A stretch of 64,000 bases of DNA, taken from Heterotrichella gracilis (lineage: Eukaryota; Sar; Xanthophyceae; Tribonematales; Xanthonemataceae). This document shows positions 26,710 through 36,150 of the stretch, piece after piece. The position numbers and the translations under genes are program-made. Within the stretch, counting starts at the first letter, position 1. Each line of letters opens with the position of its first letter. The notes under the pieces are model-generated. The model did no database searches. It was not told where the DNA came from and was given only the letters and a program-made list of their open reading frames with translations. Location: the NCBI GenBank assembly GCA_032358255.1, contig JAULBX010000002.1:830459-894458 (forward strand). The letters run 5' to 3'.

Positions 26710-27840
26710 TTAATAACTAATATTTGCTTTAATGATAATAAAGGTCTTATCATCGGTGTATGGTACCATTTCAACCTCTATTTTATTTTTGCTTTTTATT
26801 CTTATATCAATAAATCCAAGTCCTGCACCCTGTTTTACTTCATTGTGATCTAACATAATGGTTTCAAGATACAATTTTTCGATAGCTGCATCATCTAACG
26901 AATTTACAAAATCGATCTTTTTTATTAAAGCATCTATTTTAAAATTTTCAATATAGTTACCTGTAATAAGTGAACATACGTTATTATTATCGGCAACCAT
27001 AAATAAACCCGGTCTTTCTTCGCTGCTATTAATGCCGGCAGCATGGTAGCTTATGTTTTGAAGCAACTCTATCATAATAGCTACCGATGTTTTTTTGAAT
27101 TCAAATTTTTCGGTCAGGTAAATACTGCCCTCAGCCATAGATAACAAACTCCTCACGTTTTCGTGCTTGAATTGCCCCTGGAAAAAGATCTTTAAATTAT
27201 TTTCAGTTACAGCTTTATGAACACTTTTAACTATTTCGTGGTTATGCTTTTCAATTTCAGAATCCTCATGTGGTTGCGCGTCGTTAATTTTTGATTGGAA
27301 ATAAAAATAGGAGTTCTTCTCGTCAATTTTATCAAAATCGTATTGCAGTTTGTTCCCGCTCTTCCTTACCATCTCAATAAGTCCAAGCCCTGCGCCGCCT
27401 TTCTCAGAAAAACCCCCGGCACTTAAAACTTCTTTTTGGTAGTCTTTTAATTCATCCGCACTCATAGAATTTACTTTGTCCAATTTTTCGGAAAGCGGTT
27501 TAATATGGTCATTTTCTATCGCATTTCCAGAGCCAACAAGGTATCCGCCTAAAAATTTATGAATAGAAAAGAAGCCATCCATTAAACGCGCGTCTTTACT
27601 GCTTCCCTGATGCCTGGTAATGTTTTGAAGCGACTCAACAATAATAAAATATACCTTTTTTTTGATCTTTAAGCTCTCGCTTTCAACATCCATATTGGTT
27701 TCGGCAAGGGCCAATATACGTTCGGTAAGGTCGTTGGTGAAATCGCCATTATATGCATAATTTAATTGATAATGATTTAGTACTCTAAATAATTCGGCTA
27801 TAGACGAATATTTTCCGCTATTAGTTATCTGCATAATCAA
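26710..27840 (-). CDS. Tandem SiaB-like kinase (DUF6272), two fused domains
   Basis: This 376-residue protein carries two SiaB-like GHKL-type kinase domains, at about residues 5-190 and 205-374. Each has an N-box (VESLQNITRHQ with Asn73; IELLQNISYHA with Asn262) and a glycine-rich lid (GGAGLGL at 149-155; QGAGLGF at 337-343). SiaB itself is a single domain of about 190 residues, so this is a fused or duplicated form in which both copies keep ATP-site residues. The product should phosphorylate the SiaC-like protein encoded directly downstream. Whether both halves are active is not known. Confidence 0.82.
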   Translation of the reverse strand: MIMQITNSGKYSSIAELFRVLNHYQLNYAYNGDFTNDLTERILALAETNMDVESESLKIKKKVYFIIVESLQNITRHQGSSKDARLMDGFFSIHKFLGGYLVGSGNAIENDHIKPLSEKLDKVNSMSADELKDYQKEVLSAGGFSEKGGAGLGLIEMVRKSGNKLQYDFDKIDEKNSYFYFQSKINDAQPHEDSEIEKHNHEIVKSVHKAVTENNLKIFFQGQFKHENVRSLLSMAEGSIYLTEKFEFKKTSVAIMIELLQNISYHAAGINSSEERPGLFMVADNNNVCSLITGNYIENFKIDALIKKIDFVNSLDDAAIEKLYLETIMLDHNEVKQGAGLGFIDIRIKSKNKIEVEMVPYTDDKTFIIIKANISY

Positions 27841-27991
27841 TCAAACATACAATAATATTGCAAATTATAAAAATTAAGTTGTAAAAAGAGGCTTTTTAGA
27901 GCTGAACTTGCTTCCTATGCGTCGCGGGACCAAAATCACCTAAATCCAACTAAAAAAATTAAATTTATTATTATTTACCTAATTGATTAAT

Positions 27992-27999
27992 TATATTTG
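27992..27999 (+). promoter_or_regulatory. TAnnTTTG promoter box for the 1511-residue protein
   Basis: TATATTTG, exact consensus, ends 16 bases before the ATG at 28016. It lies inside the longer reading that starts at a TTG at 27983, so the shorter start is preferred. Confidence 0.6.
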
Positions 28000-28015
28000 G
28001 TTAAATAATTTACTT

Positions 28016-31000
28016 ATGCTTTTCGGGTTCAAAAAACAATTGCTGCTTATAGCTTTCTTCCTTCTATCTTTTTTTGGCTATTCTCAAAAGGGCAGTCAAT
28101 TATCAAACGATACTGTAAAATTTATAAATGACTTAAATAATTATTTTATTGAAAACACTTCCAACAGGCTTGAGGCTGAGACATACATGCGAACCTTTGC
28201 CAGGTATTGGGAAGAGAATTATATTGCCGGTTATTACAAAGAAGCAACAATTAAAGTCTGTAATTTGATGGCGGGTAAACGCCTTAAACCGGTGCCTTTT
28301 ATTACCGGTTATTTTACTGCGCTTTACACTGCACTCGAAAAAAAATTACCTACCGAGACCTTCCAAAACTGGCATTTGTGTTTAACGAAGATCCTTGCTA
28401 AAAAGTCAACAGTAGGCGTTCAGGATCTTATTGTTTTGGGCGAGAACATGTTTAGGTACAATGCATTTTATAAAACACCTTCTTACATTTACTACTCATA
28501 TCAACCAAACTATAAATTTGATTACGATACCATACCGAAAATTATTTTTAAGGATATAACGCTTATAGGTGTAAATCCGCGTGGTGATAGCATTGCTGTT
28601 GAAGAAACAAGCGGAACATTTTATCCTAGCGTTGGCAATTTTGTTGGAAAAAGTGGTAAAATAAGTTGGGAGCGTTGCGGTCTTGATAAAGAAGTTTATG
28701 CTACCATAAAACGTTACACCATCGACTGCAAAACGGGTAACTATGCCAGTGATACAGCTACATTTATAGGTAAACAGTTTTTTGATAAAGCACAGGTTGG
28801 TCGTTTCTCAGACAGGATCATAACAGAAAATGGCGAATTAACTTACCCGCGCTTTGACTCGTACAGTAAACGTTTGATTGTAAAAAATATTTATCCCGAC
28901 GTGGATTATGATGGTGGCTTTGGTATGCGCGGACCAAAATTTGTAGGTTCGGGAACTAATAGTAATCCTGCCCGTATTATTTTTAAAAGGAACAGCGTAA
29001 AATTCTTAGAGATAAGTGCGCGCTCCTTTGGTATGAGTAAAGACCGAATAGTTGCCAACCCAGGAACTGTAAAATTTTTCCTTAATAAAGACACTATTTA
29101 CCATCCGGGTTTAAGTTTTACCTACCAGGTAGATAAACGATTAGTAACTATTTTAAGAGGTGAAGACGGTTTGCAAAAAACCCCTTTTTCAAACTCATTT
29201 CACAAATACGATATGTATTTTGAACAAATACTTTGGAAAGTAGATGAACCTTTAATGGCCTTTAATTTTTTACCGAATAATTTCCAGGGCGAAGCTTATT
29301 TTGAATCAACCGATTTTTACACAAGATCTAAAGCTGAAAGTATAAGGGGTAACGAAACGGTTAGCCCTATTACAAAAATGATAGAATACTACAACTCTAA
29401 TGAAAAACCAACGCAATTTACTACGGTTGACTTTGCAAAGTATATTAAATTTTTAGCGGTAGATCTAAGGCCGATCATTTTTAAAATGGCCATTTATGGT
29501 TTAATTTATTATGATCCTGAAACGGATATGATAAAAGTAAGGCAGCGTTTATTTGATTACGCCGATAACCTAAAACACAAACATGATTATGATATTATTA
29601 CATTGCACTCTGTAACCCAAACAAAAAACTCTTCAACAAAAGGTTACGACACAGCCACTATAGTTAAAGATAACGCCACTTTAAATTTACTTAATTATGA
29701 TCTAACCGTTCGCGGTGTTAAGCAGGTTTTATTAAGTGATACCCAAAAAGTTTTTATGTTCCCAAAAAACGGAGAGGTTGTATTAAAAAAGAACAGGCAA
29801 ATAGATTTTAACGGAACTTTATCTTCCGGAAAGTTTGAATTTATCGGAAAAGATTTTGTGTTCGATTACGATGAGTTTAAAGTAAAGATGAAAACCATCG
29901 ACTCTATTAAAATATATGTTGAAGCGTTTGAACCCGATATTAATGGAAATATTCCTTTCAAAAAAGTGCAAACCTTAATTGAAAATGTAAATGGTGAGTT
30001 GCGCATCGACGCGCCTAAAAATAAAAGCGGCTGGGGCCGTGCCCCTACTTTCCCATCGTTTCAAAGCTTTAAAGAGAGCTATGCCTTTTACGATAAGCGT
30101 TCTATTTTTAAAGGGGTTTACAGTAAAGATAAATTCTATTTTAAACTCGATCCTTTTGCTATTGATAGTTTGGATAATTTTAGGAATGAAGGGTTGCGCT
30201 TTGACGGAACATTTTCGTCCGCAGGAATTTTTCCATCGTTTAGGGAAGTGTTAACCTTACAGAAAGATTATTCACTCGGATTTATTCGTCAAACACCTGA
30301 AGGCGGATTTCCTGTATATGGCGGCAAAGGTAATTTTAACGCGGAGATCAGATTAAGTAATAAAGGTTTACGTGGCGGTGGCGATCTTAATTTTAGTTCA
30401 AGCGTATCCAAGGTGCCGGACATCATATTTTTTCCTGATAGTGCAAATGGTAATGCCAATACCTTTGATGTGAAAGAAGGGGATTCACCGGAATTTCCAA
30501 CAGCGCATGGCGATACAGTACGTTTACACTTTATGCCTTATTCAAATTTGTTGCAAGCATTTGATATTAGAAAACCATTTATTGCTTATAAAGAAAAAGC
30601 AGAATTCAGAGGCAGGTTTGATCTAACTTATAAAGAACTTACCGGTAATGGAAAAGTAGATTTTGAAAAAGCAGATCTTAGCTCGGGTAAAATATTATTT
30701 GTTAAGCGACGGTTCTTTAGTGACACCGCAAATTTCCATTTAAAAGCATTTAATGAAGATGGATTTACTTTTAGTACTGTTAACGTAAATGCAAAAATAG
30801 ATTTCGACCAGCGGATAGGTGACTTTATTACAAATGGAGAGGGCTCTTACGTGAAGTTTGATAAGAATAAATACATCGCTTTCATGGACAGATTTAAATG
30901 GTATATGGATTCTGAGGAGATGGAGTTGGGCGATACTCAGAAAAAGATTGATACCGAGGCAGCCGAAAAAGGTTTAGATCTAGAGGGTCCGGAATTTATT

Positions 31001-32551
31001 AGTGTACATCCCAATCAGGATTCCTTACGCTTTTTTGCTCCAGGCGCCAAATACAATCTAAAAAAATACATCATTAAATGTAAGAATGTGCCTTATATTA
31101 ATGTTGCCGATGCAAGAATGTTCCCCAATAATGGAGATGTAACTATTTTTAAAAACGCAGTAATGGATACACTTAGAAACTCGTCTATCCTTGCGAATAC
31201 AGTTACAAAATTCCACACAATTAGAAATACAACTACCAATATTTTTGGAAGAAGAAGTTATCTTGCTTCGGGCGAATACCAATATTTAGATGAGAATGAA
31301 AAACCATACCTCATCAAATTCAACACTATTCGCCCAGATACAACAGGCCAAACCATCTCTGAAGGTTTGATCGACGAAAAAGAAAAATTCCAGTTCAATG
31401 ACCACTTTAGTTTTGCAGGTAAAGTTTATTTATTTGCCACCAACGAATTTTTATTCTACGAAGGGGGAACTAAAATTGTAAACAATTGTAAAAAGATCGG
31501 TAAATCTTATTTGCAATTTACTGGCGAGATCAATCCAAAAGATATCCAGATCCCTATCCCGAAAAAAGCCTTGGATGTTAAGGGTGCCGCTGTTGGTACT
31601 GGTTTATTTTATAATCAGGATACGAACATGGTTTACGCTTCCTTTTTATCGTTACAAGGGGCAAGAAGCGCTAAAGACGTAATTGAGGCAGACGGTATTT
31701 TAACTTACGATAAAGAAAATGAGATGTACGAGATCTCAAATAAAGAAAAATTATTAGAAATGAGTTTGCCCGGCAATTATGTAAGTTTAAATACAGGTAA
31801 CTGCGAAATTTACACGGAAGGAAGTTATAATATTAGTAATGATCTTGGTCAAATAAAGTTAAAAAGCGTTGGTAATGCAAAATACAATACAGTAAAAGAC
31901 AGTATTAATTTTAATTTAATGTTGGTAGTAGATTTCTTTTTTGAGGGAAGTGCTATTCGTAAAATGGCAAAAGATTTTGAGTTGTATTTAGGAAGTTTAA
32001 ATCCAACGCCTTTTGAGGGTGATCTTTTTAATCACGGTTTGATTGAGATCTTAGGAAAAGATAAAGGTGACAGAGCGCTTTCGGAATTGAACTTATACGG
32101 TAACTACAAAAAATTCCCCGATGAGTTGGAAAAAAACATTGTATTCAACGATGTAAAAATGAGTTATAACCGCGAAGCAAAAGCATATTTATCAGAAGGA
32201 AAAATGCTGGGTGTAGGTAATATTCAAAAAACTGAGATCTTCCGTTACATGACCGGGAAAATTCAAATTAAAAAACAAAGAGGTAAAGATCTTTTGGATA
32301 TTTATATTGAAGCTGATCCAAATACCTGGTATTATTTTACTTACTATAACGGAACTATGTTGGCGGTAAGCAGCAACGAGCAGTTTAACAAGGATGTGAA
32401 AGAACTAAAAAGTAAAAGTAAAAAAATGGATGTTGACAAAGGCCCGTCGTACCGTTTTGACGCTACCTCGGCTAAAAAGAAAGACGACTTTTTAAGAAAG
32501 ATGAAGCAAATTGGTGCAATGAACGAGGAAGAAGAAAAGAAAGAAGATTAA
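28016..32551 (+). CDS. Giant secreted protein of unknown function (1511 residues)
   Basis: I do not recognise a domain. The start at 28016 gives a signal peptide MLFGFKKQLLLIAFFLLSFF with cleavage near FGYSQ. The mature protein begins with a helical region (about 25-170), then more than 1200 residues of short beta strands with recurring phrases such as GKVDFEKADLSSGKILF, GKFEFIGKDFVFDYDEF and LNTGNCEIYTEGSYNI. This stacked-strand look recalls OstA/LptA-type bridges, which is a guess. The C-terminus is charged (KKKDD, EEEEKKED) and has no T9SS sorting signal. It opens a four-gene run with an ABCG-like transporter, a small secreted protein and a lipoprotein. Confidence 0.85.
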   Translation: MLFGFKKQLLLIAFFLLSFFGYSQKGSQLSNDTVKFINDLNNYFIENTSNRLEAETYMRTFARYWEENYIAGYYKEATIKVCNLMAGKRLKPVPFITGYFTALYTALEKKLPTETFQNWHLCLTKILAKKSTVGVQDLIVLGENMFRYNAFYKTPSYIYYSYQPNYKFDYDTIPKIIFKDITLIGVNPRGDSIAVEETSGTFYPSVGNFVGKSGKISWERCGLDKEVYATIKRYTIDCKTGNYASDTATFIGKQFFDKAQVGRFSDRIITENGELTYPRFDSYSKRLIVKNIYPDVDYDGGFGMRGPKFVGSGTNSNPARIIFKRNSVKFLEISARSFGMSKDRIVANPGTVKFFLNKDTIYHPGLSFTYQVDKRLVTILRGEDGLQKTPFSNSFHKYDMYFEQILWKVDEPLMAFNFLPNNFQGEAYFESTDFYTRSKAESIRGNETVSPITKMIEYYNSNEKPTQFTTVDFAKYIKFLAVDLRPIIFKMAIYGLIYYDPETDMIKVRQRLFDYADNLKHKHDYDIITLHSVTQTKNSSTKGYDTATIVKDNATLNLLNYDLTVRGVKQVLLSDTQKVFMFPKNGEVVLKKNRQIDFNGTLSSGKFEFIGKDFVFDYDEFKVKMKTIDSIKIYVEAFEPDINGNIPFKKVQTLIENVNGELRIDAPKNKSGWGRAPTFPSFQSFKESYAFYDKRSIFKGVYSKDKFYFKLDPFAIDSLDNFRNEGLRFDGTFSSAGIFPSFREVLTLQKDYSLGFIRQTPEGGFPVYGGKGNFNAEIRLSNKGLRGGGDLNFSSSVSKVPDIIFFPDSANGNANTFDVKEGDSPEFPTAHGDTVRLHFMPYSNLLQAFDIRKPFIAYKEKAEFRGRFDLTYKELTGNGKVDFEKADLSSGKILFVKRRFFSDTANFHLKAFNEDGFTFSTVNVNAKIDFDQRIGDFITNGEGSYVKFDKNKYIAFMDRFKWYMDSEEMELGDTQKKIDTEAAEKGLDLEGPEFISVHPNQDSLRFFAPGAKYNLKKYIIKCKNVPYINVADARMFPNNGDVTIFKNAVMDTLRNSSILANTVTKFHTIRNTTTNIFGRRSYLASGEYQYLDENEKPYLIKFNTIRPDTTGQTISEGLIDEKEKFQFNDHFSFAGKVYLFATNEFLFYEGGTKIVNNCKKIGKSYLQFTGEINPKDIQIPIPKKALDVKGAAVGTGLFYNQDTNMVYASFLSLQGARSAKDVIEADGILTYDKENEMYEISNKEKLLEMSLPGNYVSLNTGNCEIYTEGSYNISNDLGQIKLKSVGNAKYNTVKDSINFNLMLVVDFFFEGSAIRKMAKDFELYLGSLNPTPFEGDLFNHGLIEILGKDKGDRALSELNLYGNYKKFPDELEKNIVFNDVKMSYNREAKAYLSEGKMLGVGNIQKTEIFRYMTGKIQIKKQRGKDLLDIYIEADPNTWYYFTYYNGTMLAVSSNEQFNKDVKELKSKSKKMDVDKGPSYRFDATSAKKKDDFLRKMKQIGAMNEEEEKKED

Positions 32552-32609
32552 TTTCTTAATACATTGAATAAAAAATAAAAATGATTAATTTAATGCCCTG
32601 TTTTAATTT

Positions 32610-35600
32610 ATGAGTGAGGAAATACTTAGGGCTTTAATGCAGTTGTTTGCTATTATTGCAAAACAAGATGACGGAAGTGGCGAGTCTGAGCGCAACTTCG
32701 TACGTTCATTTTTAGCCTTTCAATTAAACAAAGCTAAAACAGAAGAGTACCTTGCTCTTTACGATACTTACTTAATTGGTAAAGAGGAAAAGCCCGCTAA
32801 AGAAGGGGAAGAAAATCCTGCACCAAGAAAGCGGAAACTTACATCCGTTTCTGACTCGTTAAAAACACTTACCATTTGTCTTAAAATAAACAAAACACTT
32901 GCGCAAAAACAAAAAGTAATTGTGTTGGTGCGTTTATATGAATTATTAAAGGCAAACAACTCATTTACCGAGCAACGCGTTGAGATCATTAATACAGCAG
33001 CGGAAACATTTAATATACCGGAAGAAGAAAGACGCGCTGTTGAAACTTTTTTTACGCATGCAAACATTCCGGATGACATAGCCCAACACTTTGTAATTAT
33101 TGATGATAACGCTGACAAAACAACAAAGGCGAATCACATACACTCCGAAGGATTAGATGGCGAAATTCTTACAATTCGTTTTCCGAGCGTCAACTTATTA
33201 TTTACAAGTTACACCGGTAATAACGAGCTTAACATTAATGGTATCCCGGTTAATCAATCCATTGTTTATTTATTAGCACCTGGCAGTACTATCCGGGTTC
33301 CAAGAGGAACGATCTACTACTCCGATATCGTTGAGAATTTCCTTGATAAAACACAAACCAATAAATTGAGTTTTGTTGTTGAGAATCTGGAATATAAATT
33401 CCCCGGTGGAAAAATTGGTTTAAGAGATATTAATATTTCAGAGTCGCACAGTGCGTTGGTTGGAATTATGGGAGCCAGCGGCGCCGGAAAAACAACTTTA
33501 TTAAATGTGCTTTCGGGTATTGAAACACCAAGCGCCGGCAGCATTCGCATTAACGGTTTAGATGTAACCAAAGATAAAACGCAAATTAAAGGTTTAATAG
33601 GCTACATTTCACAAGACGATCTTTTAATTGAAGAGTTAACAGTATATCAAAATCTTTATATAAACGCGCAGCTTTGTTTTAAAGATAAAACTGCCGAAGA
33701 ATTAAAAGAGGTTGTATTAAGAACTTTGGAGAATTTAGGCTTGCTAGAAACCAAAGATATTATTGTTGGGAACGCGCTTAATAAAAAAATAAGTGGCGGC
33801 CAGCGTAAACGTTTGAACATTGCTTTGGATCTTATACGCGAGCCTGCTATTTTGTTTGTAGATGAACCGACTTCAGGTCTTTCATCCCGTGATTCTGAAA
33901 ACGTAATGGACCTTTTAAAAGAACTTTCGTTAAAGGGCAACTTAATTTTTGTGGTTATACATCAACCTTCGTCCGACATTTTTAAAATGTTCGATAAGAT
34001 CTGCGTATTGGATGTTGGCGGTTATAATATTTATTATGGCAATCCTGTTGAGGCGGTAATGTATTTTAAAGAAGCTGCCAATCATGTTAATTGTGATGTG
34101 GGTGAATGTGAGCTTTGTGGTAACGTTAATCCCGAATTGATCTTTAATATTTTAGAGAGCCAAGAGGTAGACGAGTACGGAAATTATACGGGCAATAGAA
34201 AAGTGCAACCTGAAGAATGGCACAGCTCATTTAAAACAAATGTAAAGTTTCCTGACTTTAAAGAAGTAAAAGACAAGATCTTTAACTCATTTAAAATTCC
34301 GGGTATATTAAAACAATTACTTGTATTTATTAAACGTGATCTTCTTTCTAAAATAGGTAATAAACAATATTTACTGATCAATTTTTTAGAAGCTCCGGTG
34401 CTTGCCGCACTGCTATCGTTTGTAATACGCTATACTTCTCGCGTAAAAGGCTCAGAATATATTTTTAGAGACAATGATAATGTACCGGCCTATATTTTTA
34501 TGTGTGTTATTGTTATGCTATTCATTGGCTTAACTGTGAGTGCCGAAGAAATATATAAAGATCGCAAGATCTTAAAGCGGGAGCGTTTTTTAAATCTTAG
34601 TCCTTTTGCTTATTATCTTTCCAAGGTTAAAATACTATTTGTTATTTCTGCTATTCAAAGTTTGTTGTTTGTTTTAATTGGCAATTACATTATCGAATTA
34701 AAAGGCATGAATGTACAATGCTGGTTTATGTTGTTTACTGTAGCCTGCTCTGCTAATTTAATTGGTTTAAATATTTCAAGTGCTTTTAATTCCGCGGTAA
34801 CTATTTATATTTTAATTCCGCTTTTAATTATTCCTCAGCTAATTTTAGGCGGCGCCATGTTTACATATGATAAGCTAAATTCTGCTATTGGCGGCGGATC
34901 CGGCGTTCCTTATATCGCAAGCATGATGCCTTCGCGCTGGGCTTATGAAGGTTTAATGGTGCAACAATTCAGATATAATAATTATGAAGAACCGTTCTTT
35001 GATTTTGATAAGAACATTAGTCAGATAAATAATAAAATGACCTATTATATTCCGGAGTTAGTGCAAATAAGTACGGATGCTTTAAGACTATCAAAAGAAA
35101 AAGATGCCAAATCGCAGGTTGAACTAAAAGAAAAGATCAACATTATTCGCAATGAATTACAACGCGAAGCTAAAATAAACAAAGACGTTGTATTTAATGA
35201 TATGGCTTTTTTAACGCCTAAAAAATACTCTAATATTACTTTCGAAAATCTTAATAATCATTTTTTACGCTTAAACCGTTATTATAATTTTCAATTCATT
35301 CGTTACGATCTAAAAAGAAACCTAAAACTTTCAAGTTTGGTAGATAGCAAAGAAGGGCAAGAGAGATTTCAGCGAATAAAAAACAAATATGCCAACGAGT
35401 ATTTAGAGGATGTGGTAAGGAAGGAATACGTAAAAAATAAATATATTGTTGAAAATGAACATCTAAACCAACAGCTGGACCCCATTTACATAAACCCGCC
35501 AAATCAGTACATTTCCTATAATATTCACTTTTTTTCGCCGCATAAGTACCTTTTTGGCAAGGAAATAAGCACTTTTTGGTTCAATTCGGTGGTAATTTGG

Positions 35601-35678
35601 TGCATTTCCCTGACGTTGTTCATTCTTTTATATTTTGAAGTTCTCAAAAAAGCATTAAATTTGTTTAGCAAACGCTAG
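32610..35678 (+). CDS. ABCG-like half-transporter with TerB-like and FHA-like N-terminal regions
   Basis: A 1022-residue ABC protein, inner membrane. Residues 1-160: a helical region (ALMQLFAIIAKQDDGSG at the start) resembling TerB-type domains. Residues 175-260: a beta region with ELNINGIPVN and GSTIRVPRG that looks FHA-like. Residues 250-490: nucleotide-binding domain with Walker A GASGAGKTT near 288, signature ISGGQRKRLN and Walker B ILFVDEPTSGL. Then ABC-2 type membrane helices (about 585-770), a loop of roughly 190 residues (780-975) with a coiled-coil stretch, and a last helix near 990. Lipid or polysaccharide export is plausible; the substrate is unknown. It is 58 bases after the giant secreted protein gene. 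Confidence 0.85.
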   Translation: MSEEILRALMQLFAIIAKQDDGSGESERNFVRSFLAFQLNKAKTEEYLALYDTYLIGKEEKPAKEGEENPAPRKRKLTSVSDSLKTLTICLKINKTLAQKQKVIVLVRLYELLKANNSFTEQRVEIINTAAETFNIPEEERRAVETFFTHANIPDDIAQHFVIIDDNADKTTKANHIHSEGLDGEILTIRFPSVNLLFTSYTGNNELNINGIPVNQSIVYLLAPGSTIRVPRGTIYYSDIVENFLDKTQTNKLSFVVENLEYKFPGGKIGLRDINISESHSALVGIMGASGAGKTTLLNVLSGIETPSAGSIRINGLDVTKDKTQIKGLIGYISQDDLLIEELTVYQNLYINAQLCFKDKTAEELKEVVLRTLENLGLLETKDIIVGNALNKKISGGQRKRLNIALDLIREPAILFVDEPTSGLSSRDSENVMDLLKELSLKGNLIFVVIHQPSSDIFKMFDKICVLDVGGYNIYYGNPVEAVMYFKEAANHVNCDVGECELCGNVNPELIFNILESQEVDEYGNYTGNRKVQPEEWHSSFKTNVKFPDFKEVKDKIFNSFKIPGILKQLLVFIKRDLLSKIGNKQYLLINFLEAPVLAALLSFVIRYTSRVKGSEYIFRDNDNVPAYIFMCVIVMLFIGLTVSAEEIYKDRKILKRERFLNLSPFAYYLSKVKILFVISAIQSLLFVLIGNYIIELKGMNVQCWFMLFTVACSANLIGLNISSAFNSAVTIYILIPLLIIPQLILGGAMFTYDKLNSAIGGGSGVPYIASMMPSRWAYEGLMVQQFRYNNYEEPFFDFDKNISQINNKMTYYIPELVQISTDALRLSKEKDAKSQVELKEKINIIRNELQREAKINKDVVFNDMAFLTPKKYSNITFENLNNHFLRLNRYYNFQFIRYDLKRNLKLSSLVDSKEGQERFQRIKNKYANEYLEDVVRKEYVKNKYIVENEHLNQQLDPIYINPPNQYISYNIHFFSPHKYLFGKEISTFWFNSVVIWCISLTLFILLYFEVLKKALNLFSKR

Positions 35679-35713
35679 TTCCCGATTACAAACATTAAAA
35701 CATTTATTTTTTT

Positions 35714-36124
35714 ATGAAGACAAAATTATTCCTTGGGTTTAGCTTAATTATTTTGAGCTGTTATTTAAAAGCGCAATGCGTTTCTGATAACTGCAATTCT
35801 AAACTGGGAACTTTTACCTATCTAAAAACAATTTATATTGATAATACAAAATTGCAGGATAAACCAAATATGGTTACATATCTATTCAGCAAAGGCTCAA
35901 CTTATATGGTATTATGTTGCGATCAGGCAATAAAAGGTAGTCGTTTAATTGTAAATGTTTACGATAAAGACAAAAATTTAATTGCTACAAACAAATTAAA
36001 AAAGAAAGTTTATCCTTCTATTCAATATCCTTGCAGTGCTACAGGAATTTATTATATAGAATCTTTTTATGAAGACTCTAAAGATCCTTGCGGTGTTAAT
36101 ATATTAGGCTTCACAAAATCTTAA
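35714..36124 (+). CDS. Small secreted protein of unknown function
   Basis: A 136-residue exported protein: signal peptide 1-20 ending YLKAQ, then a Cys-containing beta domain (CVSDNC, LCCDQA, YPCS, DPCG), probably with disulfides. No family recognised. It lies 35 bases after the transporter gene and 26 before the lipoprotein gene, so it belongs to the same transcription unit. Confidence 0.7.
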   Translation: MKTKLFLGFSLIILSCYLKAQCVSDNCNSKLGTFTYLKTIYIDNTKLQDKPNMVTYLFSKGSTYMVLCCDQAIKGSRLIVNVYDKDKNLIATNKLKKKVYPSIQYPCSATGIYYIESFYEDSKDPCGVNILGFTKS

Positions 36125-36150
36125 TCTTCTCTTATTTTACAAAAAACAGT

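Noticed and set aside
26626-26853. Plus-strand 75-codon frame across the SiaC/SiaB-like gene junction
   Set aside because: Antisense to two well-supported genes with no promoter or family sign.
27841-27991. 150-base spacer before the giant secreted protein gene as a small RNA or riboswitch
   Set aside because: Apart from the promoter box, no stable hairpin or conserved motif was visible; the sequence is AT-rich and unremarkable.
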